Part shown: in pieces, positions 36,701-45,748 of the stretch | Layout: the number at the start of each line of letters is the position of its first letter | Numbering within the stretch: the stretch's first letter is position 1 | Source: a virus | IMG/VR virus record: IMGVR_UViG_3300033571_013671 | Span: 1-63,740 of that record | Length of the DNA stretch: 63,740 bases | Reading direction: 5' to 3' (one strand) | The notes under the pieces: generated by a model | What the model was told of the DNA's origin: nothing | What the model saw: only the letters and a program-made list of their open reading frames with translations | Databases searched by the model: none | Made by a program: the position numbers and the translations under genes

Positions 36701-39496
36701 TTCTATTTTATTACCACTGGATTTATATAAATTTATAGCAACATCACTATACCAAACATTGTATAAGATATTTGTGGTTAAATTATTTGAATCCGAATAT
36801 TTAGTTTCATAAAATAAATTTGGTCCACCTTCAGTTTTATTAATTTGATTAGCGGTAGTACTATCTATTAATTTTCTATATACTAAATCATCTTTTATTT
36901 CTTGAAATAATTTTTTATTATTATTTATAATGTCTTTATCATCAAATAAAATATATTCTACTTGATCAGAAAATTTACCACTAATTTTAAAATTACCTAT
37001 TTTTTGAAATTGGTTTGATTCACTAATTTCAAAAATATCTGGGTTTGTGTTAATAACAAAGTTTTTATAATATTTTGATTCTACTAAATTAAATTTACTA
37101 TCTATAGTAGGTGAATTTGGGAAATTCAATTGTTTTTCTATATCTATTAATATATTAGAAATTATTTTTCTAGCACTTTCAGAAAATATTGTTTTATTTG
37201 CTGCTATTGCCTCAATTCTAGCATATTCACCAATATCCCTAAATCCCGTAGAAGGTGAGTTTACAGTATAATTTTTTAATAATGCAACTCTATTAAAAAA
37301 TTTTTCTATTAACTCATTACCCATATCTTTATAATCGTTTATAGAATTTAATCTAATCCAAGGATTAACTTTATAATCAATAGGGTTTATTGGAAACCAA
37401 TTATCTGTATCTAAACCGTTTTTTAAATTTGAGGCTTTAGTAATATCTTCTAAAGTTTTTGTTTTACCAACTAAATTTTCAAAAACTCTTTCTACAAAAT
37501 CCCATTCAGGAAAATCAGAAGTAGTCATTCCAGGAACCTCACCAATATACGTTTCAGTTAAATCACCTTTATCACTTTTCTGATAAATAGATGGCCAAGC
37601 TACACCTTCTATTCCTACAGGTACATCAGTTTCATACCCTTTTAAAATTGCTGTTCTATTTTTTTCAATACTTTTTTGTTCTGCAGAGTTACTTACATCA
37701 TAAACTGTTTCAATCATTGCTTGCGTATTGTTTGCAATAATTTCAAAACACTTACCTATTGTCGGATTAAAGTTAAATTTACTTTTAAAATTTTCATTTA
37801 ATTTATCATTTATTTCTGTTTGTACTACTTCTTTTTGAATTTTTATTACTTCTTCTAATTCTATTATCGTATTTTCTATTAAAGCTCTTTGAATTCTAAA
37901 ATCAGCAACTAATACATTTGTAGTTGGTAATAATTTTGTTTTTGGTGCATAAAAATTTTTATCATTAACTTGTTTTTTAAATAATTCCATATTGAAATTA
38001 CTATTTAATTCATCTAGTTTTTCAATATAAGTTCTTTTTAAATTAATTAATGTACCATCAGTGTAAAATTGTTCTAAAACAGAATCTAACCTTAATTGTT
38101 CAGGTTTATTATTAATGTTTTTAGTTGGGGAAACTATAAAATATTCCCAGTTTTCATCAGAAGTAATTGATCCAAAATATGAAATTAAAGTTTTATCTTT
38201 TTCAGTTATTTTTTCATTAAATTTAGTTAACTTATCTTTCTTTTTCTGTTCTAAATTTTTTGCATTAGATAAACTATCGGTTAATTTATCAAAAACTCTT
38301 TCTCCTGAATTAATGTATTCTTGATACTTTAAAATAATAGAATTTAATGTAGATATATAAGATTTGAAAGATAATCTATTTATTGAATTAAATACTATGT
38401 AATCCCTAATTGATAGATAATTTTGATTTAAAGTTAATTCATCATCTTTAATAGATGACGTTTGTATTACTGTAGATTTATTTGGTATAGATAAATAAGG
38501 TTTAGATTCTTGATTTTTTTGATTACTACCACTACTATTACTTTCAGGTTCTTTTGGTAATGGGTTACCTATAAAAGTTCTTATACTTTTTAATAAACTT
38601 AATTTACCATTTAAATCTTTTAAAACTTGAAAACTATTACTATCAGTTTTTATGATTTCCGCCTCTACCTGTAATTTACTAATTTGTGTAAAAAAATCAT
38701 CTATTTTTCTGATATTTAAATCACCACTTTTTCTTAAATCTTCTAAAGTTTGACCTACATTATTATTTTGTCCAACAGTTGATTTACTTTCATCATAAAT
38801 TCTATTTAAATTATTATACCCCTCTTCAGTATTAACCGCACCAATAATATTACCTAAAACCATATCATTTAAAAATGCTTGTTGGAAACCTAAAAAGTTT
38901 GCGGTTATCTCAAAATCACCAGTAGACCCGTTGAAACTTGATGTCCAATTAACCATATGGAGACAAAAATCTATTTTTTGTCCAAAATATCCTTTGATTG
39001 ATAAACTAAAAACTGGATATGGCATTTTAAAAAATATACTATATGGTGATAATCTATCATCATCTTTAATAACATCAAATAAAGCACCACCTCTTACATC
39101 TGTAAATGTAATATCTACTGTTGGTACTAAACTTGCATTATATTTTATATCAATAGATTTAATACCGAAACCCTCTAATATACCACTACTTCTAGTATCT
39201 GAAGAATTAAAACCACCTATGTTTGTCCAATCAGTAGTTGCATAAGTTTTTTGTAAAGGTGGATCTAATTTACCAGTATCTTTATTATAATTTATTTTTG
39301 TTGCGATAAAATGTACCTCATCTTCGACACCACTATTAAAATTTCCCACACTTTCCCCACCATAAGTTAATCTACTTCTTGGGTACGCTGAAAATTTAAC
39401 ATATATGAATAAGTCTTCTGTGGGAATCATCTCCATTCCCGGAGGATTTGGGTCAACAATAAATGCTTTACCTATTTTTTCTACTTTTGGATCCAT
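33797..39496 (-). CDS. Giant baseplate hub protein with degenerate lysozyme-like C-terminus, 1899 aa
   Basis: The N-terminal ~230 residues are beta-rich (FGIKSIDIKYNASLVPTVDI, then PVFSLSIKGYFGQKIDF), the pattern of a hub ring domain. Long helical and Lys-rich insertions occupy 250-1450. At about 1507-1530, ITNVTHSITPNQMDTSFEGV resembles the last strand set of gp27/gpD-type hub proteins. Residues about 1610-1840 resemble GH19 lysozyme/chitinases: FPKSDPAYDKIKYYGNTPGF then GDAYRFRPRGYLYMIGRKQY. The segment equivalent to the catalytic H-E-[ST]-G-G-F reads SNSENF, so the acid Glu appears lost. T4 splits hub and lysozyme between gp27 and gp5; here one polypeptide seems to hold both, with a probably inactive lysozyme domain. 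It is encoded next to gp53-like and the 1197-residue tail protein. Confidence 0.65.
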   Translation of the reverse strand: MDPKVEKIGKAFIVDPNPPGMEMIPTEDLFIYVKFSAYPRSRLTYGGESVGNFNSGVEDEVHFIATKINYNKDTGKLDPPLQKTYATTDWTNIGGFNSSDTRSSGILEGFGIKSIDIKYNASLVPTVDITFTDVRGGALFDVIKDDDRLSPYSIFFKMPYPVFSLSIKGYFGQKIDFCLHMVNWTSSFNGSTGDFEITANFLGFQQAFLNDMVLGNIIGAVNTEEGYNNLNRIYDESKSTVGQNNNVGQTLEDLRKSGDLNIRKIDDFFTQISKLQVEAEIIKTDSNSFQVLKDLNGKLSLLKSIRTFIGNPLPKEPESNSSGSNQKNQESKPYLSIPNKSTVIQTSSIKDDELTLNQNYLSIRDYIVFNSINRLSFKSYISTLNSIILKYQEYINSGERVFDKLTDSLSNAKNLEQKKKDKLTKFNEKITEKDKTLISYFGSITSDENWEYFIVSPTKNINNKPEQLRLDSVLEQFYTDGTLINLKRTYIEKLDELNSNFNMELFKKQVNDKNFYAPKTKLLPTTNVLVADFRIQRALIENTIIELEEVIKIQKEVVQTEINDKLNENFKSKFNFNPTIGKCFEIIANNTQAMIETVYDVSNSAEQKSIEKNRTAILKGYETDVPVGIEGVAWPSIYQKSDKGDLTETYIGEVPGMTTSDFPEWDFVERVFENLVGKTKTLEDITKASNLKNGLDTDNWFPINPIDYKVNPWIRLNSINDYKDMGNELIEKFFNRVALLKNYTVNSPSTGFRDIGEYARIEAIAANKTIFSESARKIISNILIDIEKQLNFPNSPTIDSKFNLVESKYYKNFVINTNPDIFEISESNQFQKIGNFKISGKFSDQVEYILFDDKDIINNNKKLFQEIKDDLVYRKLIDSTTANQINKTEGGPNLFYETKYSDSNNLTTNILYNVWYSDVAINLYKSSGNKIEKSLSSGTLKDFNGSGGTYNGDFINQTYFKFNDTGKTEYGDIMVESNLYKEQTSNYARALLLLSTFPFRNFKESFLDAVFPNNDKSGARVINMPKLYIYYIGGLLWRYETSLSGSDPLKFNTTTINYSKFKTDYNSYLNRIGYSIKKNKVSVDKIPTELLEDELINLPITVKDKLIKNFKNWVDSENFNNSYSGFFERNVSFYVYSNEKSTLISENDKKLGASSIFNKIKETTSLILINPLIFDKVKINTYKNNKGLIVFKNDLLSYVNAFKQKFDNVGEDNENGKKENNEEQKSDNKSTNAIKLELYNYFKNIANKWVGADKKSFNICGDPNSKNLIDYFRFIDRGWRFIGDEATFNLKSFLTLGSNLNTSVYFFITKLLRDSNFLFQILPTYINFKSATEVAKIFQPQTTLQNNDSTGPIFCCIYVGGASEVLDIGERSNYYFKNDGFSLTTGDIPPDLVDENKKIIDQDGNIDLDESSLVAFRVAFGAQNQTVFKNVSLSQQEHRQTGEYFNALSNLIDKRGGTQKTYVGTDLLRLFKTRSYTCKVDAMGCANIQPLMYFDLQNVPFFNGAYLITNVTHSITPNQMDTSFEGVRQSRYITNPTTQITADLDIDLNESSETPKIEFTNLNNKNPIYSIGVNNPNDAFNFEINFDNQSGIDNFKNLGVTMFDDNRLREIIDFIKTEFRLFDVKSNAQVTMLLSSMLSNSENFLNKEMPWDVENKETYVERFPKSDPAYDKIKYYGNTPGFGKYLETQPIFTAGTLNDISYNIPGNDKLKEFVRNDTIENRKQEIDKILPTLNDSIPLEKTEKEALIKEKEALLLEEKSLIDTTKYYNIFVGDAYRFRPRGYLYMIGRKQYADLYGDAGLIDPFTYSKTEENAITTSIDVWIYDKEGPLEKLAGGKGNAYTYSTNSNGSATIFSKCIELSQQYSSKGLENAFTTFEKVLTTFKDSNGQPLINYFNPGP

Positions 39497-39505
39497 TTAA
39501 AATTT

Positions 39506-39832
39506 TTATTTTTTAATGTATAAATTAATATATTTTTGCGTTTCGTCAATATACTGTTGAATACTGTCTTTAAATGGAAAAGGAATTCTAATTATTTCCC
39601 TATCAGGTATATTTTCTTCAACACCACCGTATTGTGGATTCGCCGCCAATATTAACCAACCATGATAAGGGTTATTATAATATTTTTGACTTATTTTATC
39701 TAATCTTGAAAATTGTGATTCGTATACAACACTTTTATCCGAACCTTTAGGTGGTATAGGTATGTAAGGTAATGGTAAATATTTACCATCGAATTTAAAA
39801 CTCTGATATCTGTCAAAATATTCTTTTCCCAT
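39506..39832 (-). CDS. Baseplate wedge protein, gp53-like (LysM-like), 108 aa
   Basis: The core SRLDKISQKYYNNPYHGWLI then LAANPQYGG and IPDREIIRIPFP is a LysM-like fold typical of T4 gp53 family baseplate proteins. The N-terminus FKFDGKYLPLPYIP gives the short strands that dock on other wedge subunits. It is encoded 6 bases after the 1197-residue tail protein and 9 bases before the hub gene, as expected of a baseplate assembly cluster. T4 gp53 (196) is longer, so this is a compact form. Confidence 0.75.
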   Translation of the reverse strand: MGKEYFDRYQSFKFDGKYLPLPYIPIPPKGSDKSVVYESQFSRLDKISQKYYNNPYHGWLILAANPQYGGVEENIPDREIIRIPFPFKDSIQQYIDETQKYINLYIKK

Positions 39833-39838
39833 TATATA

Positions 39839-42800
39839 TTAATTTAACCCATTTTCAGTAATAGTAAACGATTTATTAGTTTTAGTCGTTTTTTTATTTT
39901 TTGATAAGTATGCCTCAACTTTTACACTATCACTATTATCTGTTTTATAAATTTTTAAATCTCTTTCAGCGTCTTCAAGTTTTTGTTTACATCCCCTTAA
40001 TTTAGATTTAGTATTTGGTCCAGGATTTGTTTCGTATTCTTGTTCAGCACTTTGTAATGCAGTTTTGGCGTCAGTTATGTTTTTATTTAATGTTTTTATT
40101 TTTTCTGGATTAACCAAACCTTCTTTAAATTCAGTATTTATATTAATAGTTTTACTAGATTCAGAAATATTATACTCCTTTTTTGGGTTTTTTCCTGCTT
40201 TAATTTCAATAATAATTTTATTATCGGGTGATTTCTTACCATCTATTTCTATTTCTGAAGGAGCTTTATTATCTTTAGTTTTTACAATAACTTCGTTTTT
40301 AGTATTCGTAATTTCTAAAACACCCGTATTTTCAGTAGTTTTCTCAGAATTTTCATTTTTATCATTTTCTTTTTCTTGATCAACAATACCTTCTTTTTTA
40401 AGACTATTTATATACTTATTTAAATTTTCTTCACCAACTAAATTCTTTTTTAATTCACCCAATTTAACACCATCAACAACTTTACCTGTAGATGCATTTA
40501 TATAATCTGCCCTAACATCATACATTTCTGTATTCGCATAGTAATTAAATGATAATGCATTTTGTAATCTATTTAATGGACCAACTAATGAATGTCCCCC
40601 AATATAATCAATACTTAATGAAACTGTGGCAATCATTGGTTGTACACCTATACCTTCAGGATTAATATCCCATTGTGGTCCATCATATGTTATTGAAAGA
40701 CTATTGATTATAATTTTAGTATGAAAGAAATCTCCTATTCTTAAAATACAAACAGGTGGTCTACCAAATGATAAGTTTTGTGGTTGTACACCTACTTCTG
40801 TACCATCTTTTAATGTTTTCTTGTCATATATACTAGGACCCTGTCTCATACATTGATTTAAGAATGTTAATCTACTATTAAATCCTTCTGGTGTAATACT
40901 ATGGTAAGCTGGTTGGAAATATTTTATTTTCTCAGATATATACTTAAAATAGTTTGGGTAATTTTCGTCTATAAAATCAAAATAAACACTTTCATCTATT
41001 ATAAGATTATCAATCAATCTTATGTCTTCAGGATTAAAACTATCAGAGTCTTCACCAGATTTTTCTTTAGGATCTAAATCTTTAGATTTTTCACTATCAT
41101 TTTCCATCAATACATCTACTCTATAGTCATTATCCTCATCGGTGGAAAATGCTGGATTACCTTTTGTTTCAAATGTGGATATATTTGAAATTAATTTTGG
41201 ATCGATTCCAGAAGAATTTAATTTAGTTAAAATTTCAGTTTTAACATCATTTGCGAATTTTTTAGCTAAAGTTGATCCATCGTCACCTGTAGGTTCACCA
41301 TCCTTATCCACAGTAACTCCTTTACCTACCCAACCAATTAACGATATTTTAACTTTAGGGTTTGTGTTACTACTTTGTTTCTCTAAAAATGTTTTTATTT
41401 TAGTTACTATCGCATCTAAATTAGCTTGATTTGGTTTTATCTTAGCAATACAATTTTCTGTTGATTCGGTACATTCTTTATCTCTATCAAGTAAAACTTT
41501 ACCATCATCTTTAACTTTTTCTGTATCAACCTTTTTTACAGGTTCTTTTTCATTTAATTTTACTTTAATTTCATCAGAAACACTTGTAGATACAGAACAC
41601 TCTAACGCCCTTAAAAATTCTTCAGGTGTCGTACATCCTGCAAAGAATCTTTCAGTTAAATTAGTACTTTTACCTCTATAACAATTTATAACTCTTGGGT
41701 GATCCACAAGTATCTTAAATGATAAATCACCACTTCTTGATGAATTACTGTAAGTATACACAGGTTCACTTCTACCTATAAATTCATTTTTATTCCAATT
41801 CGCAGAAGTACTTTCACTAAAAGTTAATTCATATGGTGGAAACCACATTATCCTACCTTTATTACCACTTAATATATCACCCGGACCAATTTCACTTAAA
41901 GGTAAATCCGCTAAATTATCAGTCCAAGCTAAATTTTCTATAGATAACATAAACTTTTTTCTCGTAGTTTCTGAATCCGTTATAACAGGATGATACTTTG
42001 GTATACCATTATCCATTAATACACTTTGTTTAGCTCTACCTTCCGTAACTGAAAATCCATTTAAATCATTATCAGGAGAATAAAATAAACCAGTATTTCT
42101 TATTGCGTTTAAATAACTATATCTATCAGTAACAGTCCATACTCTACAATAATTACCATTACCATCGATATCTATTAAATCTGAATTTTTTATTCCATTA
42201 CCTCTACTGATAATTCTTTTTTGTTGTTTATCTTTAAAGTACTTTCTTGTTTGATTAATAAAAACACTATCTTGATTATTATTAACCAATTGTTGTGTTT
42301 TATATAATAAAGTTTTTTCATTAAATCTTTGTTCTCCACCAGTAGTCCAGAAAAATTTATTTGGTTCACCAAATGGTTCTCCTACACCTTCAATTGTAGT
42401 TCTCGCACCATTACCTGTAGTATCTACTTCTCCGTTGAAATCTGAACTTTCAAATACTTTAGTTATTCTATTACCTCTATTGGTATTTTTTTCTGTACCA
42501 ATATAATACCTTGCGTTCAATCCTGCATCTGATGTACCAGCTAATCTTCTATCTTCATATAGAGGTCTATAATCATTTTTATTTAATAAATTAAACGCAA
42601 AAGAAACTTGTGTAGGACTTGTTCTTTCTAACAAAGTTTTCATTCTAACTTCTGTTGACATTGTTGGTACAACTCCTTCTTTTAAATCTAAATCTGATTT
42701 TAATAATTCATCACCTGATTTTGCACTACTGTTATATTCGTTCCATCCAATTGCATCATTTGGTAAAGTATTAAAAAATTGTATATTACCCCTCAATTTA

Positions 42801-43432
42801 CCAACATAATTATCAACAATATTTCCTATTGGTTCTGTAATATATCCTGTTTTTTTATTAGAATTACCAGTTTCTTCTGAAATTTGTGCAATTTTATCAA
42901 TTACAGTTTTTTCTAATTGTTGTCCACCAATTAATCCTAAAGAAGATTCTCTTTGGAAATTTAAAGATTTATACGTATCAATTACATTAAAAGGAAATTT
43001 TACACCTTTCTGATCACCTTTATTTACTAAAAAAAATTGTTCTTGATTGTAAGATGTAGGATAATCATCTCTTACTTTATTACCAAAACCTTCAGGTAAT
43101 GGATAACCTAAATTAGGTGGAAATGTTAATTCATAAACTTCATATATATCATCTTGTGGTATATATCTATTAAGATTAACATTCTGTGTTGTTCTAAAAA
43201 AATTACCTAAAGGAAATAAATTTTCATTTTCATTATAATGTGTGGGTATATTTTCACTAGTAGTACCATTTACAGGTACATTAATAACTTTACCAATATC
43301 ATTTAAAAATGAAGTTAGACCTGCCTGAGTTAAAGTTTGATTAATAGGTGGCGGTAAATTTCTACCTAATAAACTATCTCTATAAGCTTGTGTAGAATAT
43401 ATACCTTTATTATAATCTAATATTCCTGCCAT
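39839..43432 (-). CDS. Tail tube-adaptor/baseplate protein, 1197 aa
   Basis: Residues 1-600 are a large unknown region with IMWFPPYELTFSESTSANWN near 535. An alpha/beta segment at about 664-767 (ISLIGWVGK, then LAKKFANDVKTEILTKL and YRVDVLMEN) resembles an OmpA-like domain. Residues about 896-970 (RIGDFFHTKIIINSLSITYD, then IATVSLSIDYIGGHSLVGPL) resemble the strand set of contractile-system tube-initiation or adaptor proteins that carry a bound LysM protein. The C-terminal 200 residues are Lys/Glu-rich helices. It follows the tape measure gene and precedes gp53, consistent with a role at the tube-baseplate junction (comparable in position to T4 gp48/gp54). The leader is about 125 nt from a good promoter. 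Confidence 0.55.
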   Translation of the reverse strand: MAGILDYNKGIYSTQAYRDSLLGRNLPPPINQTLTQAGLTSFLNDIGKVINVPVNGTTSENIPTHYNENENLFPLGNFFRTTQNVNLNRYIPQDDIYEVYELTFPPNLGYPLPEGFGNKVRDDYPTSYNQEQFFLVNKGDQKGVKFPFNVIDTYKSLNFQRESSLGLIGGQQLEKTVIDKIAQISEETGNSNKKTGYITEPIGNIVDNYVGKLRGNIQFFNTLPNDAIGWNEYNSSAKSGDELLKSDLDLKEGVVPTMSTEVRMKTLLERTSPTQVSFAFNLLNKNDYRPLYEDRRLAGTSDAGLNARYYIGTEKNTNRGNRITKVFESSDFNGEVDTTGNGARTTIEGVGEPFGEPNKFFWTTGGEQRFNEKTLLYKTQQLVNNNQDSVFINQTRKYFKDKQQKRIISRGNGIKNSDLIDIDGNGNYCRVWTVTDRYSYLNAIRNTGLFYSPDNDLNGFSVTEGRAKQSVLMDNGIPKYHPVITDSETTRKKFMLSIENLAWTDNLADLPLSEIGPGDILSGNKGRIMWFPPYELTFSESTSANWNKNEFIGRSEPVYTYSNSSRSGDLSFKILVDHPRVINCYRGKSTNLTERFFAGCTTPEEFLRALECSVSTSVSDEIKVKLNEKEPVKKVDTEKVKDDGKVLLDRDKECTESTENCIAKIKPNQANLDAIVTKIKTFLEKQSSNTNPKVKISLIGWVGKGVTVDKDGEPTGDDGSTLAKKFANDVKTEILTKLNSSGIDPKLISNISTFETKGNPAFSTDEDNDYRVDVLMENDSEKSKDLDPKEKSGEDSDSFNPEDIRLIDNLIIDESVYFDFIDENYPNYFKYISEKIKYFQPAYHSITPEGFNSRLTFLNQCMRQGPSIYDKKTLKDGTEVGVQPQNLSFGRPPVCILRIGDFFHTKIIINSLSITYDGPQWDINPEGIGVQPMIATVSLSIDYIGGHSLVGPLNRLQNALSFNYYANTEMYDVRADYINASTGKVVDGVKLGELKKNLVGEENLNKYINSLKKEGIVDQEKENDKNENSEKTTENTGVLEITNTKNEVIVKTKDNKAPSEIEIDGKKSPDNKIIIEIKAGKNPKKEYNISESSKTININTEFKEGLVNPEKIKTLNKNITDAKTALQSAEQEYETNPGPNTKSKLRGCKQKLEDAERDLKIYKTDNSDSVKVEAYLSKNKKTTKTNKSFTITENGLN

Positions 43433-43453
43433 ATATAATATTTTTCTTATTAT

Positions 43454-43462
43454 ATAAATATT
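43454..43462 (-). promoter_or_regulatory. ATATTTAT element upstream of the 1197-aa gene
   Basis: The coding strand reads AATATTTATATAA, 21 nt before ATG 43432 and about 100 nt downstream of the sigma70-like promoter. This gene therefore has both signals. Confidence 0.4.
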
Positions 43463-43496
43463 AGATCAATAAAATTCAGGAAAATTAAAATAATAT

Positions 43497-43512
43497 TATT
43501 ATATTTGTTCTT
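43497..43512. repeat. 16-bp sequence shared with 23243-23258
   Basis: TATTATATTTGTTCTT is identical at both places. At 23243 it forms the -7 region of the rightward protease promoter. Here no rightward gene follows, and no -33 element lies 19 bp upstream. Both copies lie just upstream of tail-type genes on the minus strand. Confidence 0.6.
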
Positions 43513-43564
43513 GTTTTATTTAATACTAATATATAATATTACTTGAAATATACTGGTCCTTGTA

Positions 43565-43593
43565 ATAATAGGAATTTATTTTTGAAAAGTCAA
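43565..43593 (-). promoter_or_regulatory. Sigma70-like promoter for the 1197-aa tail gene
   Basis: On the minus strand TTGACT (43593-43588), 17 bp, TATTAT (43570-43565). A 12-base sequence ACCAGTATATTT begins 7 nt after the -10 box, about the expected start site, and also occurs in the sheath leader. Confidence 0.65.
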
Positions 43594-43625
43594 TAGTAAA
43601 TCAAAAAAATTTTAAAAAATATTTT

Positions 43626-45743
43626 TTAACCCATATAATCAGTAGCCTCTTTACTTGATGGAACTCCACCATTTCTAAAAGTACCATTTAAATGTGAAAC
43701 TATCATGTTCTCAATTTTAGATTTTAAAGATGATTGCATCGATGATAAATCTAATGATGGATTATCTGAAGATATATTTATATTTATATTTGAAGTTCCT
43801 TCTAATTTAATAGATCCATTCATTTTTTGACTACCAATAAAATTTTCTAATTTACTTAATGGGAATACACCTTCAGCTTCACCTGCCTCACCTATTAAAG
43901 CCCTTGTAGGTTTAGTTACAATTCCACCTTTAGCAAAAGGTTGTGTATAACCTGCATCTTTATAACATACACCATTTTTATAATACCCATTTTTTTGTTT
44001 AGTACAAACTTCTTCTGGATCCGCACCTGTATTAGTATTATTATTAGGTGTTTCTTGTAAACCTCGAGAAAAAATATCTAATTGTTCGTTTAAATCTTCT
44101 AAACTTTTTATAGTTTTATCTTTAAGTAAATTACCAAGTTCACCAAGTTCTTTTGTAGCTTCAGAAAGTATTGTAGATCCTTCAGAATTTCTAAACATAT
44201 CGTCAACAAATTCTCTACCTCTAGCCACCCAAGCTTCAGTTGTTTTTGTTATACCATCTTTTATATCATTTAAAGGATCTTTCATTTCTTCAGCAGTAAT
44301 TTCATATAGATCAATAGTACCTACTGCCCTAGCCTTATTAGCTTCTTGAAAATTCTTTAAATTTTCAGACATTGTTTGAGTATTTAACGCAATATCTTTA
44401 AAAGTATCAGAATCAGATTGATTTGCCTTCATAATTTCTTCAGCCATTCCATCACTAATCTCATCTAACCCAAGCTCTTCTCCTTTATGTTGAATTACAA
44501 ATTCACCTCTTTCTTTTGAGAAAGTTGCTAATGAAGCTAAATTATCTTTAACATCATCGTCACCAATTGAAGTAAATTTCATTCTAATGTCTTTTATTTT
44601 AGACGATTGTCTAGACATCTCAATCATTTTTTCGGTATTAATACCTAATTGTTCACCAGCAGCTTTTAATTGCATTCTAACTTCAGCAGGAAATTCATAT
44701 TCTCCAGTTTCTTCATTAAACTGCATCATGTTTTCCGTCATCTCTCCAACCTTTTTAGCTAATTCTTCAGGTTTATTTCTAGCTAAATACATTGTTTCAA
44801 AAGGATCACCAAAAGCTTCTGCAATATCACCACCTAACATTTGTAAATTTGCGGCAGCTTCTATGGCAGCTTCAGGCTCATAAAATTTATCTGCCATATT
44901 TAACATATCACTTACATCCATTCTCATTTTAACTGCAAGTTTAGACATTTCAGTCATACCCTTTACACCATTGGCAAAAGAATACCCTTGCATAGTTCTT
45001 AAATTTGTTTGTAGTGTTTTTATAACTTTTGTTGCATTTAATCCCATTGCTTGAGAACTTTTAAATGTCTCCATTAAATTTTCCTCCATAGAATCAACAG
45101 TCATACCCATTAGACTAAAAGCTTCAGCCATATCTCCCGCATCAGAAGCCATCATATTTGTTCCTGCTGCAATAGCCATTATTTTTTCTGCGTCATCAGC
45201 ATTTACAGGTGTAATTCTACCAGATGTTTCTGCTATTTTACTATACATCTGACTTAAATCAGAAGCTTCCATACCCAATTCTAAAACATCTGGTAATGCA
45301 TCTTTAAAACTTCTAGCTAATAATTCAGATGATTTAGCCCCTAAACCTATTTCTTTACCTAAAGTTTTATATTGTGAAGCAATACTTTGAGCTAAATTAT
45401 ATTGTGCTGCAGTTGTTTGTAAAAAGTTTTTATATTCTTCACCAGTTTTAGCAAATTCTTGAAAAATTCTACCAGTAACTTGATATTGTTCTTGAAGTTG
45501 TTTATTTTGTTTTTCAATTAGTTTTAGTTGTTTTTCGGCATCAGCTTTTTGCTCATCAGATGCAGTTTTACTTTTTTTTAATACTTCTAATTGTTCTTTT
45601 AAATATTCTAATTTTTTTTTCTCTCCTTCTCTAGTTTCCCTATCAACACCCTCCATAGTATCCTCAAAAGATTTAGCTTGCTTTCGTAGATTTTCTAAAG
45701 TTTGTTTTAACTCTTGCATTATATCATCATCTCCCTTTGCCAT
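43626..45743 (-). CDS. Tail tape measure protein, 705 aa
   Basis: The N-terminal ~110 residues are a Lys/Glu/Gln coiled coil. A long helical middle with many Met and Ala follows (AMGLNATKVIKTLQTNLRTM). The C-terminal domain contains FAKGGIVTKPTRALIGEAGE then AEGVFPLSKL (about residues 612-640), the G-G-x-V-x-x-P-T-x-x-x-x-G-E-x-G-x-E signature at the end of many tape measures. Using about 0.15 nm per residue, the length predicts a tail near 100 nm, similar to T4 (gp29, 590 residues). It is encoded after the gp26-like gene. The protein fills the tube lumen, sets tail length and exits first on infection. Confidence 0.85.
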   Translation of the reverse strand: MAKGDDDIMQELKQTLENLRKQAKSFEDTMEGVDRETREGEKKKLEYLKEQLEVLKKSKTASDEQKADAEKQLKLIEKQNKQLQEQYQVTGRIFQEFAKTGEEYKNFLQTTAAQYNLAQSIASQYKTLGKEIGLGAKSSELLARSFKDALPDVLELGMEASDLSQMYSKIAETSGRITPVNADDAEKIMAIAAGTNMMASDAGDMAEAFSLMGMTVDSMEENLMETFKSSQAMGLNATKVIKTLQTNLRTMQGYSFANGVKGMTEMSKLAVKMRMDVSDMLNMADKFYEPEAAIEAAANLQMLGGDIAEAFGDPFETMYLARNKPEELAKKVGEMTENMMQFNEETGEYEFPAEVRMQLKAAGEQLGINTEKMIEMSRQSSKIKDIRMKFTSIGDDDVKDNLASLATFSKERGEFVIQHKGEELGLDEISDGMAEEIMKANQSDSDTFKDIALNTQTMSENLKNFQEANKARAVGTIDLYEITAEEMKDPLNDIKDGITKTTEAWVARGREFVDDMFRNSEGSTILSEATKELGELGNLLKDKTIKSLEDLNEQLDIFSRGLQETPNNNTNTGADPEEVCTKQKNGYYKNGVCYKDAGYTQPFAKGGIVTKPTRALIGEAGEAEGVFPLSKLENFIGSQKMNGSIKLEGTSNININISSDNPSLDLSSMQSSLKSKIENMIVSHLNGTFRNGGVPSSKEATDYMG

Positions 45744-45748
45744 AATTT

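Noticed and set aside
43600-43625. Hairpin after the tape measure gene
   Set aside because: Only A-T pairing in an A/T run; no GC stem to act as terminator.
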